Origin: Deltaproteobacteria bacterium
GTDB taxonomy: Bacteria > Myxococcota_A > Polyangia > Haliangiales > Haliangiaceae
NCBI GenBank assembly: GCA_005887925.1
Contig: VBLP01000190.1
Location: forward strand, 1-36,221
Reading direction: 5' to 3'
DNA length: 36,221 bases
The position numbers and the translations under genes were made by a program. Shown piece by piece: positions 1 to 9,774 of this stretch. The stretch's first letter is position 1. Every line of letters starts with the position of its first letter. The notes beneath the pieces were generated by a model. The model was not told where the DNA came from and did no database searches. It saw only the letters and a list, made by a program, of their open reading frames with translations.

Positions 1-583
1 CGATCAGCAAGCGCGATGGCGCAGGGGTGCGCCCGAGAACCCGGTCATGATGTCACGCCAGCCATGTGCACTCATGAGTCAGATGTCGAGGTGGTCGTGC
101 GCATAGGTCGTAGCGCATCGGCTCCCCCCTGTCGCCGCTCCTGCGGTGATCCGGCCTCGAACCTTCCTCTGTCGCATCGGCGTATACCAAGTAATATCCA
201 ATACATCAAGGCGCGACATGCCTTGGCGCGGACTATCGCGGGTGAGCGGGTCATGATGCCGGCGTGGGGCCGAGCGCGATCGGTTCCTCGGCGACTTCTC
301 CGCGGCCAAGCGCGTGGTCACGTTCACCGCGACGCGGAGCAGGATCACCGCGGCGATGGGGGCCGAGATCGGCGCCAGCGAGCGCCCGGCGCCGACCAAC
401 GCGCTCGACCCGTTCCAAGCCATACATCTCGATCCGCGGCAGCAGACCAGTGCGCCTCGTTGACCGGAGACGATCCTTCGAGGACGCACGAACGAGGTGG
501 CCGAGGGAGCCGCTTGCGCGTCGCGATTCCCGGTAGGTTCCCGCCTGGATGCGCAAGGTGGCCAACGCGCTGCCTTCGGACGC
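1..583. other. Region without a convincing gene
   Basis: No reading frame here has a start, a plausible composition and a recognisable domain. The long open frames are of the kind expected at this GC content. An AT-richer patch near 183-210 could hold a promoter, but I see no matched -35/-10 pair. A short stretch at 257-463 has protein-like composition and is listed separately. Confidence 0.5.
257..463 (+). pseudogene. Possible C-terminal gene remnant, unknown family
   Basis: The frame beginning after a TGA at 254-256 runs to a TGA at 461-463 and reads like a real helical protein tail (it contains RFLGDFSAAKR and later DPFQAIHLDP). It has no start codon and no upstream continuation in the same frame. 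It may be the 3' end of a gene whose 5' part was lost or frameshifted when the downstream NTPase operon arrived. I do not recognise the family, and chance cannot be excluded. Confidence 0.2.
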
Positions 584-596
584 TATACTGTCGGAG
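584..596 (+). promoter_or_regulatory. Putative -10 box and leaderless start of the NTPase operon
   Basis: TATACT at 584-589 is a near-consensus -10 hexamer. The first base of the GTG start (596) lies exactly where transcription would begin, six bases after the hexamer. No Shine-Dalgarno precedes the GTG, which fits a leaderless transcript. The -35 region is not convincing. Confidence 0.45.
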
Positions 597-1801
597 TGAA
601 CGCGGCCGTGGCCACCCCACCTCCTCCGAGAAATCGCCTCGAGCGATTCCGGGCGATCCGCGCGAGGCTGGATCCATCCGGGGATCCAGGCGCGTTGCTC
701 GATGCGTACGTCGAACCGTACCAGGCCGTGAGCCGGCGCGTGGCGGCCGAGCTGGAGCTGGCCCCGGCGTCGGCCCACCTCATCGTCGGCGGTATCGGGT
801 CCGGAAAGACGACCGAGCTGCTCATGACCGAGCGGCGGCTCCTCGAACTGGACGACGTCATGACCGTCTACGTCGACGTCAGCAAGCGGCATGACATCGC
901 CAAGATGGTGCCGGGCGTCTTGCTCGCGCAAGTCACACTCGCGATCGCAGATGGCGTAGCTGCGATCGATCCGGCGAATCCGCATGTCCGCGATGCGCGC
1001 GACGTCGCGCACGGAAAATGGAGGGGCCTCGACGAATTTGACATCCACGGTGACGACAGTCACCTGATGAAGTTCGTGCCCGGTGTGCTCCAGCCTCCGC
1101 ACCCTCTGACAGAGGACGTCGAACGCGCCAAGGCCCCGCTCGAGGGACTCCTGATCCTCGCCCGGCAGCGCGCCCGGCACCTCGTCGTCCTGCTCGATGG
1201 GCTCGATCGAATGTTGGACCTGGCCATGCTCGAGAACCTTGTCGTCCAGGACGTCAAGGTCCTCAGCGCGCTCGGGATCGGGGTCGTCCTCGTCGGGCCC
1301 CTGCGGGCTCTCTACGGACTCGACAGACTGCTCGTGCAACGCTTCGACTCGTTTCACCCTGTGCCGTGGATCGACGTGACCGGAAACCCGGCCGGCCGCG
1401 CGTTCCTCGTCGAGGTCTTGACCCGGCGCGCCGGGGACGCTCTCGATCCACCCGGGATCGAGGCGCTCGTCGACGCGTCGGGGGGGGTGCTCCGCGATCT
1501 CCTCGCTCTCGCCCAATCTGCCCTCGTCGAGGTCTACATGTCCGGTCACGACCGGATCGGATCGCATGACGTGGACGACGCCGTGGATGCATTCGGTCGC
1601 AAGCACCTCCAGGGGCTGCGACCTGTCGAGATCGAGGTTCTTCAGCGCGTCCGCACGCAAGGCACGTTCGTGGAGACTTCCGAGGACGACCTGGCGCTGC
1701 TCATGACCCGGCGCGTCCTCGCGTACGGGAGTGGCGATCGGTCCCGCTACGCGGTCCACCCGACGATCTCGCACCTGCTCATGCAGCTGGCCGGCGCATG
1801 A
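596..1801 (+). CDS. P-loop NTPase (STAND/AAA-like), first gene of a three-gene operon
   Basis: A 401-residue protein with a clear Walker A motif GGIGSGKTT (residues 65-73, Lys71), a Walker B-like VVLLDGLDR (about 197-205) and a sensor-like VVLVGP strand (about 230-235). A helical region with SGGVLRDLL (about 295-302) follows, then a likely winged-helix end (about 335-401). This layout matches ORC/Cdc6-like and STAND ATPases that bind nucleotide as switches. No nuclease, TIR or protease domain is fused to it, so an effector would have to be supplied by a partner. The GTG at 596 is preferred because residues upstream are low quality and a -10 box sits correctly for it. The stop overlaps the next start (ATGA), implying translational coupling. 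The target and biological role are unknown. Confidence 0.8.
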   Translation: MNAAVATPPPPRNRLERFRAIRARLDPSGDPGALLDAYVEPYQAVSRRVAAELELAPASAHLIVGGIGSGKTTELLMTERRLLELDDVMTVYVDVSKRHDIAKMVPGVLLAQVTLAIADGVAAIDPANPHVRDARDVAHGKWRGLDEFDIHGDDSHLMKFVPGVLQPPHPLTEDVERAKAPLEGLLILARQRARHLVVLLDGLDRMLDLAMLENLVVQDVKVLSALGIGVVLVGPLRALYGLDRLLVQRFDSFHPVPWIDVTGNPAGRAFLVEVLTRRAGDALDPPGIEALVDASGGVLRDLLALAQSALVEVYMSGHDRIGSHDVDDAVDAFGRKHLQGLRPVEIEVLQRVRTQGTFVETSEDDLALLMTRRVLAYGSGDRSRYAVHPTISHLLMQLAGA

Positions 1802-2397
1802 TCCTTCGTGTTCGCGCGATCAGCCTCGGCGAGCTCGCCCTGAGGATCCAGGTACTGCGTGACACGGCAGCCTATCTCGGCTACGTCGCTGCCCAGGATT
1901 CCGCCGAAGATATCATCGCCGAGCTGGCCGAGGAGGTGCGCGCGCTCGATCCCACCATCCGGCTGGCTCGACTCGCCGTCACGCGTGGGGATGAGCTTGT
2001 CGACTGCCTCGCCCGTGAGCCCGCGGAGATCGTCTTGCTGAACGCCACCGCGCTCATCGGCGATGACTGGAGCACGGTAGATCGACGACGCTCGGACCTG
2101 GCTCACCGCGGTGTGGTCGTGTTCGTCGTGACCGATGTTGGGTTCGAGGCCCTGATGCGACACGCCCCCAACCTCGCGAGCTGGCTCGCTGGAGAGGTGT
2201 TCGCGGTGGTGCACGAAGACGAAGACGCCACGGAACTCGGCGCGCAGCGCCTCGCCGAGCTCCGGATCTGGGGCCGCTGCTCCGACGAGGAGATCGTGGC
2301 CAAAGCCACCGCCGGTAGCCTGCCCCCGGACCCCGAGTACGCGGAGTGGCTGATCCTTCTCGGCCGCGCCGACCTCCTGCCGCCGGCGACGCGATGA
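1798..2397 (+). CDS. Uncharacterised protein; NTPase-like half lacking a P-loop
   Basis: A 199-residue protein with no signal peptide or membrane helix. No Walker A motif is visible. The segment around residues 75-135 (EIVLLNATAL, then DDWSTVDRRR, then GVVVFVVTD, then RHAPNLASWL) resembles the Walker B-to-sensor half of STAND-type ATPases. In those, a conserved aromatic or small residue plus 'RHAP-LWSW' follows a strand. I infer a degenerate NTPase-like or adaptor protein that pairs with the upstream ATPase. It starts at an ATG inside the NTPase stop (ATGA) and ends in another ATGA overlap, so all three genes should be made together in fixed proportion. No function can be assigned from sequence alone. 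Confidence 0.65.
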   Translation: MILRVRAISLGELALRIQVLRDTAAYLGYVAAQDSAEDIIAELAEEVRALDPTIRLARLAVTRGDELVDCLAREPAEIVLLNATALIGDDWSTVDRRRSDLAHRGVVVFVVTDVGFEALMRHAPNLASWLAGEVFAVVHEDEDATELGAQRLAELRIWGRCSDEEIVAKATAGSLPPDPEYAEWLILLGRADLLPPATR

Positions 2398-3035
2398 GCT
2401 GGCGCGACGTCGAGGCGCATACGCAGTCGCGACCGCTCGTCCTGCCGAGCAGCGCGCGCGACCTGAAACGCAAGCTGCGGGCGCTGCTCCTCGGCGCTCG
2501 CGACACCGGCGAGCTGTCCAGTCCACACAAGGACATCCACGAGACCCTCACGACACTCCGCGAGCCGCGGCCAAGCCTGGCTGACAAGCTGAAGGCCCGC
2601 AGCCTGCACCAGGGCGCATGCTGCCTCGAGGGCGGGGACCCGAATCGTTCGCGCGACCCAGCAGGAAGACATCTCCGCCGCAGCGACGGCGCGTGGTTCG
2701 ACTTCTCGATCACGGTCCGCGAGATCGACTCGCAGGTAGAGGTGCTGACCTACCGGTTCGAGATCCGCTTTCCCCCGGGCTTCGGCGCGCCGTTCTTGCG
2801 CTTCGATCACAATCTTCCCGAGGTCGTCGGGGGCAAACCGGCCACCGAGCCGCGGTCTCATCTGCACCCCGGACATGACGACCTCCGCGTTCCGACGCCG
2901 CAGATGAGCCCCGAAGAGATCATGCGGATCCTCGTCTACGAACTGCGCCCAGAGCGCGCCAAGCTCAAGACGCCCACGCCGTTCGAGATCGGCTGGTACA
3001 AGGACACGCACATGCTCCTCACCGGGTCGGGTTGA
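2394..3035 (+). CDS. Uncharacterised protein, third gene of the NTPase operon (distant TumE/DUF6516 resemblance)
   Basis: A 213-residue soluble protein. The N-terminal ~90 residues are basic and helical. The C-terminal half is a beta-rich core with FDFSITVRE, YRFEIRFPPG, PFLRFDHNLP and RSHLHPGHDDL, followed by MSPEEIM. The order 'F-[ED]-[IL]-R-F-P-P-G, then RFD-N, then a His-rich turn' recalls the TumE/DUF6516 toxin-like fold, but the match is from memory and weak. The ATG at 2394 overlaps the previous stop by four bases. A start 48 bases upstream in the same frame is unlikely, because it would lie deep in gene two. As the only protein of the trio without NTPase features, it is the natural candidate for the effector or output component. 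That is inference. Confidence 0.65.
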   Translation: MSWRDVEAHTQSRPLVLPSSARDLKRKLRALLLGARDTGELSSPHKDIHETLTTLREPRPSLADKLKARSLHQGACCLEGGDPNRSRDPAGRHLRRSDGAWFDFSITVREIDSQVEVLTYRFEIRFPPGFGAPFLRFDHNLPEVVGGKPATEPRSHLHPGHDDLRVPTPQMSPEEIMRILVYELRPERAKLKTPTPFEIGWYKDTHMLLTGSG

Positions 3036-3141
3036 CCGGCGCAGCGCGCCGATCGTAGTCCCGCAAGGAAGTCGTCCCATGCCTCGTGAGTCGGCGCAAC
3101 GTTGGTCCGGCAGGACCATCATGAATCACCAGCCTTGCTGG

Positions 3142-3432
3142 CTACGACAGCGACGGATCGGTACTGCAGGCGCGAGCGGCCCCGGCAGCGTCGGCCCGGA
3201 CCGGCGCCGACAGCCGCTCGATCAGCGCATCGGCGACCCGGAGCGAGGCGAGCAGCGCGACGTGGCCCAGGTCGGGGTACATCAGGGTCTCGGCGCCCGG
3301 CAACGCGACCTGCCGCGCACCGGGCACCAGGGCGTCGCCGCGCGACCACACGACGGTGACGCGGGTCTTCGCCGGCGGCGGCGCGACGGCGAGCCGGGTG
3401 AGCATCGCCGAGCTGCCGTACAGGACGTGCCC
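3142..3432 (-). pseudogene. 3' fragment of an alpha/beta-hydrolase gene
   Basis: Read on the minus strand, this frame encodes the tail of an alpha/beta-hydrolase or lipase-like protein: a strand with VTVVWSRGDALVP (the region of the acid residue), then YPDLGHVALLASL (the catalytic-His loop), then a final helix and a stop at 3142. Everything upstream (the nucleophile elbow and N-terminal half) is missing. At about 3433 the sequence passes abruptly into a different gene tail on the opposite strand. The fragment cannot be functional because the nucleophile is absent. Confidence 0.55.
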
Positions 3433-3465
3433 GGTGGATGGACGACCTCGCGCTCGCTCGACGAC

Positions 3466-4035
3466 ATGCTCGATCCCGCCGTGATGGCAGTTCCCGGCAT
3501 CGCCGCGTTGGTGCCGCGGTTCTCGCTGATCATCGACGACCTCGCTCACCTGAGCGACGATGCCCTGCACGCGCGGTCGCTGCCAGCGTTCCCTGCGCTC
3601 GCGCTGTGGGCGCTGCGCGACGCTCGCGATCCGGTGCGCCTGCTGTACAGCTTCGATACCTGGAGCTCGACGATGCTCGAGCTACTGGAGTCACCCGATG
3701 GTCTTGCCAGCTTCACGACGCTGGTTACCTACTTGTTCGGAGTCGTCGATCCGATGCACCACGACGAGCTTCGTGGCAAGCTCGATCAACTGGGCGCGCG
3801 CGCCAGAGGAGCCATCATGACGATCGCTGAGTTTCTCGAAGAGAAAGGCCGGAAGGAAGGCGAAGAGAAGGGCCGGCTTGACACATTGCGACGTCTGTTG
3901 CTCGTCAAGTTCAAGCTGCCGACGCTGGATGCCGCCCACGAAGCTCGCTTGCGCGCAGGCCCCCCTGAAGCGATCGATCGCTACGTCGAGCGCGTGCTGA
4001 CCGCTGACTCGCTCGCTGCGGTCTTCGAGGACTGA
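3466..4035 (+). pseudogene. 5'-truncated Rpn-family recombination-promoting nuclease/putative transposase
   Basis: The encoded tail matches the C-terminal two thirds of Rpn/YhgA-like proteins. These are PD-(D/E)XK nucleases once annotated as transposases. Features are LVPRFSLIIDDL, then the helical block ALWALRDARDP, then FLEEKGRKEGEEKGR and a C-terminal LLLVKFKLP segment as in the DUF4351-type tail. Family members are about 280-330 residues and begin with the nuclease core, which is absent here, so the product would be inactive. An internal ATG at 3466 could still give a 189-residue peptide. Homology starts just after 3430, where the hydrolase fragment on the other strand ends, so the two were joined by a rearrangement. 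Rpn remnants often mark mobile or islet DNA. Confidence 0.65.
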
Positions 4036-4130
4036 ACCGTGGCCCCAGGACGATCCACAGACACGGGGCGCAGCGGCCCGAGCAGTGGCAAGGGCGCAGC
4101 GGCCCGCGGGCAAGCCCGAGCGTCCCCACC

Positions 4131-4277
4131 CATCGTGGCGTTGCGCAGCAGCTGTCGGTGAACTGGGAAGGTCTCAAGCGCTTCCTCGGCTGGCAGGGCA
4201 GCATCAGCGAGCTCAAACAGGTCGAGCTCGATCATCCGGTACCGGTGAAGACCGAGCCCGCAGTCCACGACGAGTGA
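4131..4277 (+). pseudogene. Small 3' gene remnant, unknown family
   Basis: A frame ending in TGA at 4275-4277 reads like a genuine hydrophilic C-terminus (VAQQLSVNWEGLKRFLGWQG, then an acidic tail ending in HDE). A GTG at 4158 is the only possible start. The N-terminal part is missing and I cannot name the family. Its position after two other truncated genes supports reading 3142-4277 as a cluster of debris. Confidence 0.35.
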
Positions 4278-4323
4278 TCGACGCGGTCGCCTTCGACGGC
4301 GACGCTCAGGTCCGGCGGCCGAA

Positions 4324-4833
4324 TCAGGGGGCGTGAGCGAGCAGGTCGCGCGCGCTGATCAGCCGGTTCAGCGTTGCGGCGACGCCGCCGGCGAGCGCCG
4401 AGACCAGCGCGATGTCGTCGTCGGCGAACCGGTCGCGGGGGCGGCGCCGCACGGCGAGCACGGCGCGCGCGGGCGGCCCGCCGATCGGCTCGAACAGCGC
4501 GTGGCCGAACGCGGCGCGCTGTCCGGTGCCGGCGACGCGGGTCACCAGCTGATGGACCTCGTCGGAGATCACCGAGCCATCGCGCGTCCACACCGCGCCC
4601 GCGCGGTCGATCGCGATCACCGTGGCCTCGCGCGCGGGGGTGAGCCGGCACACCTCGCGCTCGAGCACCGCGACCGCGGGGCGCAGCAGGGGCTCGGCGG
4701 CGACGGCGCGCATCGCGGCGGACAGCGCGAGCATCCTGCGCAGCGGGCTGGCGGACGGGTTGTCGCTTGTAGCGGACGTGGGCGGTGTCGAACTACCACG
4801 GCGAAGCTCCACGCCGCGCAGCTCTGCGACCAC
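4324..4833 (-). CDS. GAF-domain protein
   Basis: Residues about 33-165 form a GAF-like sensory domain: LSAAMRAVAAEPLL, the helix AVAVLEREVC, strands ATVIAIDRAGAVW, the core ARAVLAVRRRPRD, and the closing helix DDIALVSALAGG. GAF domains bind small ligands or mediate signalling. Here no output domain (kinase, sigma-54 activator or cyclase) is attached. In related myxobacterial proteins an FHA or other domain often precedes it, so an N-terminal loss is possible. The start is uncertain: GTG 4833 is used here, but ATG 4734, directly before the domain, is also plausible. Residues upstream of 4833 look non-coding. The gene diverges from the LVIVD lipoprotein gene. Confidence 0.55.
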   Translation of the reverse strand: MVAELRGVELRRGSSTPPTSATSDNPSASPLRRMLALSAAMRAVAAEPLLRPAVAVLEREVCRLTPAREATVIAIDRAGAVWTRDGSVISDEVHQLVTRVAGTGQRAAFGHALFEPIGGPPARAVLAVRRRPRDRFADDDIALVSALAGGVAATLNRLISARDLLAHAP

Positions 4834-5115
4834 CGTGCCAGCGGCGTGCGCCGCGGCGTGTAGCGCCGGCGTAACTCGTGTCGCGCGCTTGTCGTCGCGA
4901 TCCGCGCGACTCGCGCAGCGCGATGCGCACCGAGCGACGGTCAGCGCGGACTCGCGGCGGCAGATCGGGTGATGCCAGGCCCCAGTGACCGTCCCACCAC
5001 GAGCTGGCAACCGCCCGTCGTGTTCGCCTCACCTGCCACCGCGTGCCGCGTGCGAGCCGGCTGCCTGTGCGCCGCGGTGCTTGCCGCCATCGCGGGGCTG
5101 CGGGACACTCCGCGC

Positions 5116-6516
5116 GTGAGATGGCTCGCGGTGCTGCTGCTCGCTGCAGGCTGCGGTGAGGACACCGCCGGGCCGCAGAGCATCGCGATCGGCTGCGTCC
5201 TGCTCGATCTGCCGGTCGCGTTCGACACCCCGGGCGACTTCGCGCGCGCCAGGCCCGGCACGCTCGCCGGGTGGAGCGCCGACGGGCGGTGGTTCCTGAC
5301 CGGCGCGCAGTTCGGGCCGTCCAGCGTCCACCTCCGGCGCACCGGCGGCAGCGTGGTCGTCGATCGCAACCCTGCATTCACCGGCAGCGTCGACAGCAGC
5401 GAGCTGTTCGCGCGGCTCGCGGTGTCCGATCCGAGCGGCACGCAGACGATCACGGCGGTGCGGATCTCGAACCTCTCGGCCGACGGCACGGCCCGGGTCG
5501 AGCGCGGCCGCTGCGTCGGCAACCGCTGCACGCGGTGCACCGGGCAGCTGATCCGCGCGACCCGCAATGCGGGCGAGGGCGAGGGCCAGGGCATCTCGCT
5601 CGTCGGCCAGCTCGCCGATCCGACGTGGGGCAAGGGCTACACGTTCAACGTCCGCGTCCTCGGCACGGTCGCGTACCTGAGCCGGCAGGACGGCCTCCAC
5701 ATCATCGAGACCGCCGATCCGGCCCACCCGGTGGAGCTCGGCCACTACAAGCGGCCCATGCTCGGCTACTCCAACGACGTCAAGCTCGTCGCCGCCGGTG
5801 ACAGGCGGTTCGCGGTGATCGCCGACACGCCGGTCGACGTCGTCGACGTCACCGATCCGCACGCGCCCGCGCTCGCCGCGCAGATCCCCGAGGGCGCGCA
5901 CACCGTGTTCACCGAGACGCGCGGCGCGACCACGCTGGCGTACTTCGGCGGGCTCGACGGCACGTGCCCGGTCTACGACGTCACCGACCCGGCGGTACCG
6001 CAGCTGCTCGGCCGCTACAGCGCCGGCTCGCGGCTTTCACGTCGTCGACTTCACGGCGCCGGCCGCGCCCCGCCTCGTCGGCATCTGGGCGCCGACGCCG
6101 ATCCACGCCAGCCACTCCAACTGGACGACCGTGGCCGGCGGCCGCCACGTCGCGCTGCACGGCGAGGAGGGCTACAACGCCAAGCTCGACATCATCGATG
6201 TCGATCCCGCGTCGCCGGCGTTCATGACGCCGATCGCGTCGTGGCAGACCCGGCCGTGGATCTCGATCCACAACCTCATGGCGTTCGGCACCAAGGCGTA
6301 CTTCACCTACTACCAGGACGGCGTCCGCGTGCTCGATGTCTCCGACCCCCGGCACCCGGTGCAGGTCGGCTACTACAACACCTGGGATCCGCAGGCCGAC
6401 TACGCGAGCAGCGCGTTCTTCGAGAGCGCGGTCGGCCTCGACGTCGACCAGGCCCGCAAGCTGATCTTCGTGGCCGACTCGCCGCGCGGCCTGTTGATCC
6501 TGCACGACGACACGCC

Positions 6517-6520
<4 letters not shown>
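5116..6520 (+). pseudogene. LVIVD-repeat lipoprotein, interrupted by a frameshift
   Basis: A GTG at 5116 begins a lipoprotein signal peptide (WLAVLLLAAGC, lipobox LAAGC). The mature protein has beta-propeller-like LVIVD repeats, seen as GLHIIETADPAHPVELG, VDVVDVTDPHAP, VYDVTDPAVPQLLG and, after the break, FHVVDFTAPAAPRLVG and VRVLDVSDPRHPVQVG. Such proteins sit at the cell surface. Around 6030-6040 the frame shifts by one: the upstream frame ends its homology at GRYSAGS and the downstream frame resumes at GFHVVD. Part of the connecting repeat seems to be missing, so a small deletion rather than a single-base error is likely. The stop overlaps the kinase start (GTGA), which implies co-expression with the kinase. 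A sequencing error remains possible. Confidence 0.7.
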
Positions 6521-8273
<1,753 letters not shown>

Positions 8274-8280
<7 letters not shown>

Positions 8281-8299
8281 TCACGTCATCGATCACTTC
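8274..8299. terminator. Palindromic hairpin spanning two convergent stop codons
   Basis: GAAGTGATC (8274-8282) and GATCACTTC (8291-8299) form a perfect 9-bp stem with an 8-base loop. The stem contains the stop codon of the kinase (8278-8280) and, on the other strand, that of the CsgG-like gene (8293-8295). A symmetric hairpin between convergent genes can act as a two-way terminator or mRNA 3'-end stabiliser. No T-tract is present on either side. Confidence 0.5.
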
Positions 8300-9003
8300 A
8301 TCAGGCGATCGAGATCGAGACCGGCGAGCGTGAAGTCGGGCTGCTCCTGAAGCACCTTGGTCAGCGTCTCCTTTGCCTTCTTCTTGTCGCCGCGGTCGGC
8401 GCTCGCAAGCGCTTCGGCGTACTTCACCGCGGTCTTGGTCTTGAGCGCGGCCGGCGGCTTGGGCGGCGCCTTCCGGGCCGGCGCGCCCGGCGGCGCGGTC
8501 AGGTTCGCGGCGAACCACTGACCGAGATCGGTCGCCATCGTCTGCTCCACCGGCAGGAAGTCACCCGGCTTGCTGTTGGTGCCGAACGACTTGAGGACGC
8601 GGCCGGTCTCGACATCGATGATCCGCGCGTCGACGCGCAGCACGCCCTGCAGGTCGAAGTACCCGCCGAGCACGAGGTACTTCGCGCCGAGCAGCTTGCC
8701 CATCTTCACCGCCGACTGCGGATCGATCTTCGCGCTGCCCTGCAGCTTGAGCTCGGCGAGGATGTCCTCGAGCCGGTCGCGCTCGACCACGCGGATCGTG
8801 CTGGCTCCCGACAGATCGGAGATCAGCATCTGCGCCAGGCCCTTGCGCAGCACCTCGAGCTCGGCGGTCTTGCCGGTGTAGTCGAAGTAGAGGATCGCCA
8901 CCGTCGGCGGGTCGGCGGCGGAGGCCGCGCGGCCGAGGAGGCACAGCGCGAGCAGGGCCAAGGCGAGCGGGGCGCGCATCCAGGCGCGCGGTGGGCGATG
9001 CAT
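8293..9003 (-). CDS. CsgG/FlgO/LpoB-like secreted protein
   Basis: A 236-residue protein with a signal peptide (MRAPLALALLALCLLGRAASA from residue 9). A CsgG-type domain (about 32-165) follows: VAILYFDYTGK, LRKGLAQMLISDL, VVERDRLEDILAEL, KMGKLLGAKYLVLGGY, and VDARIIDVETGRVLKSFG. This fold is found in outer-membrane secretion and lipoprotein-activator proteins that assemble in the periplasm. The C-terminal part is Ala/Pro/Lys-rich and ends in a helical, TPR-like segment. The upstream ATG at 9003 is chosen because a CATAAT box (minus strand, 9018-9013) lies nine bases before it. An in-frame ATG at 8979 would also leave the signal peptide intact. The partner or substrate is not evident. Confidence 0.8.
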   Translation of the reverse strand: MHRPPRAWMRAPLALALLALCLLGRAASAADPPTVAILYFDYTGKTAELEVLRKGLAQMLISDLSGASTIRVVERDRLEDILAELKLQGSAKIDPQSAVKMGKLLGAKYLVLGGYFDLQGVLRVDARIIDVETGRVLKSFGTNSKPGDFLPVEQTMATDLGQWFAANLTAPPGAPARKAPPKPPAALKTKTAVKYAEALASADRGDKKKAKETLTKVLQEQPDFTLAGLDLDRLMK

Positions 9004-9012
9004 CCCCTCATT

Positions 9013-9018
9013 ATTATG
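9013..9018 (-). promoter_or_regulatory. Putative -10 box of the CsgG-like gene
   Basis: CATAAT on the minus strand matches the consensus -10 hexamer at five of six positions. Transcription would begin about three bases before the ATG at 9003, giving an almost leaderless mRNA. Confidence 0.4.
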
Positions 9019-9336
9019 CGAATGCCGCCGCGATCAAATCCGGGTGGCACCAGACGCTTTTGACGCGCGGCCGCAACGGGTCTGCGACGCAACCGAAGTG
9101 CGCTGCCGCAGATTGCCGCTGCGCGGGCGCGGACGATCATCACGAAGCTCGTTCGACCCCGCTCCCGCGGCCATGCGAGCGAAGTCGTCCCGCGATCGGT
9201 CATCTGCGCTAGCACGGCCAAGACCGAGGTTCGCCCGGTCGGCGCGTTCCAGGCGGTCGAGGTCTCCGGCGCGGTCGATGCCGAGATCGCGATCGGCGCC
9301 GAGCCGCGCGTCGAGGTCAGCGGCGATGACAACATC
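9019..9336 (+). other. Intergenic region containing the unassigned 5' part of the DUF2807 gene
   Basis: No complete gene fits here. The frame of the downstream DUF2807 gene is open from 9064 (after a TGA at 9061-9063). It shows family-like sequence from about 9217 (AKTEVRPVGAFQAVEVSG), yet has no ATG, GTG or TTG before the GTG at 9337. No signal peptide is encoded in any frame. Confidence 0.5.
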
Positions 9337-9774
9337 GTGTCGCTGATCGACACCAAGGTCAGCGGCGATCGCCTCGAGATCGGTAACCACGGCAACTTCC
9401 GGCCGGTCGTGCCGCTCGTGGTCCGCGTCACCGCGCCCAAGCTCACCGCGGTCACCGCATCGGGGGCGACCACCGTCACCCTGCGCGGCATGCGCGACGA
9501 CGCGATGTCGATCACGGCGCACGGCGCGGCCACGCTGCACGGCGACGGCGCGGTCAAGCAGCTCACCGTCGAGAGCGCGGGGGCGGGCACGCTCGACCTC
9601 GATCGGCTCACCGCCGAGCGCGCCACCGTCCGCGCCTCCGGCGCCGGCACCGTCTCGGTCAACGCCACGCAGGCGCTCGACGTCCGCGTGTCCGGCGCCG
9701 GCACCGTCAACTACCGCGGCAACCCCGAGCTCAAGCAGGAGGTCAGCGGCGCCGGCACGCTGCGCAAGCGCTGA
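9337..9774 (+). CDS. DUF2807 (GIN-type, adhesin-head-like) beta-helix protein, 5' end unresolved
   Basis: The sequence is a run of short beta-strand repeats, e.g. VTASGATTVTLRG, ITAHGAATLHGDG, VRASGAGTVSVN and VRVSGAGTVNYRG. This is the pattern of DUF2807 putative autotransporter-adhesin head domains, normally exported and often lipid-anchored. The GTG at 9337 is the first available start. However, family similarity begins about 40 codons earlier (about 9217), so this start would remove the first strands and any signal peptide. The gene is therefore either broken at its 5' end (lost start or frameshift), or uses an unusual start. It converges on the Hsp70 gene, with a palindrome between them. 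Confidence 0.6.
   Translation: MSLIDTKVSGDRLEIGNHGNFRPVVPLVVRVTAPKLTAVTASGATTVTLRGMRDDAMSITAHGAATLHGDGAVKQLTVESAGAGTLDLDRLTAERATVRASGAGTVSVNATQALDVRVSGAGTVNYRGNPELKQEVSGAGTLRKR

Noticed and set aside
251-1774. Long minus-strand open frame antisense to the NTPase
   Set aside because: Its composition is the Arg/Asp/Val/Glu-rich mirror of a GC-rich coding strand. It has no domain, and the + strand frame has clear Walker motifs.
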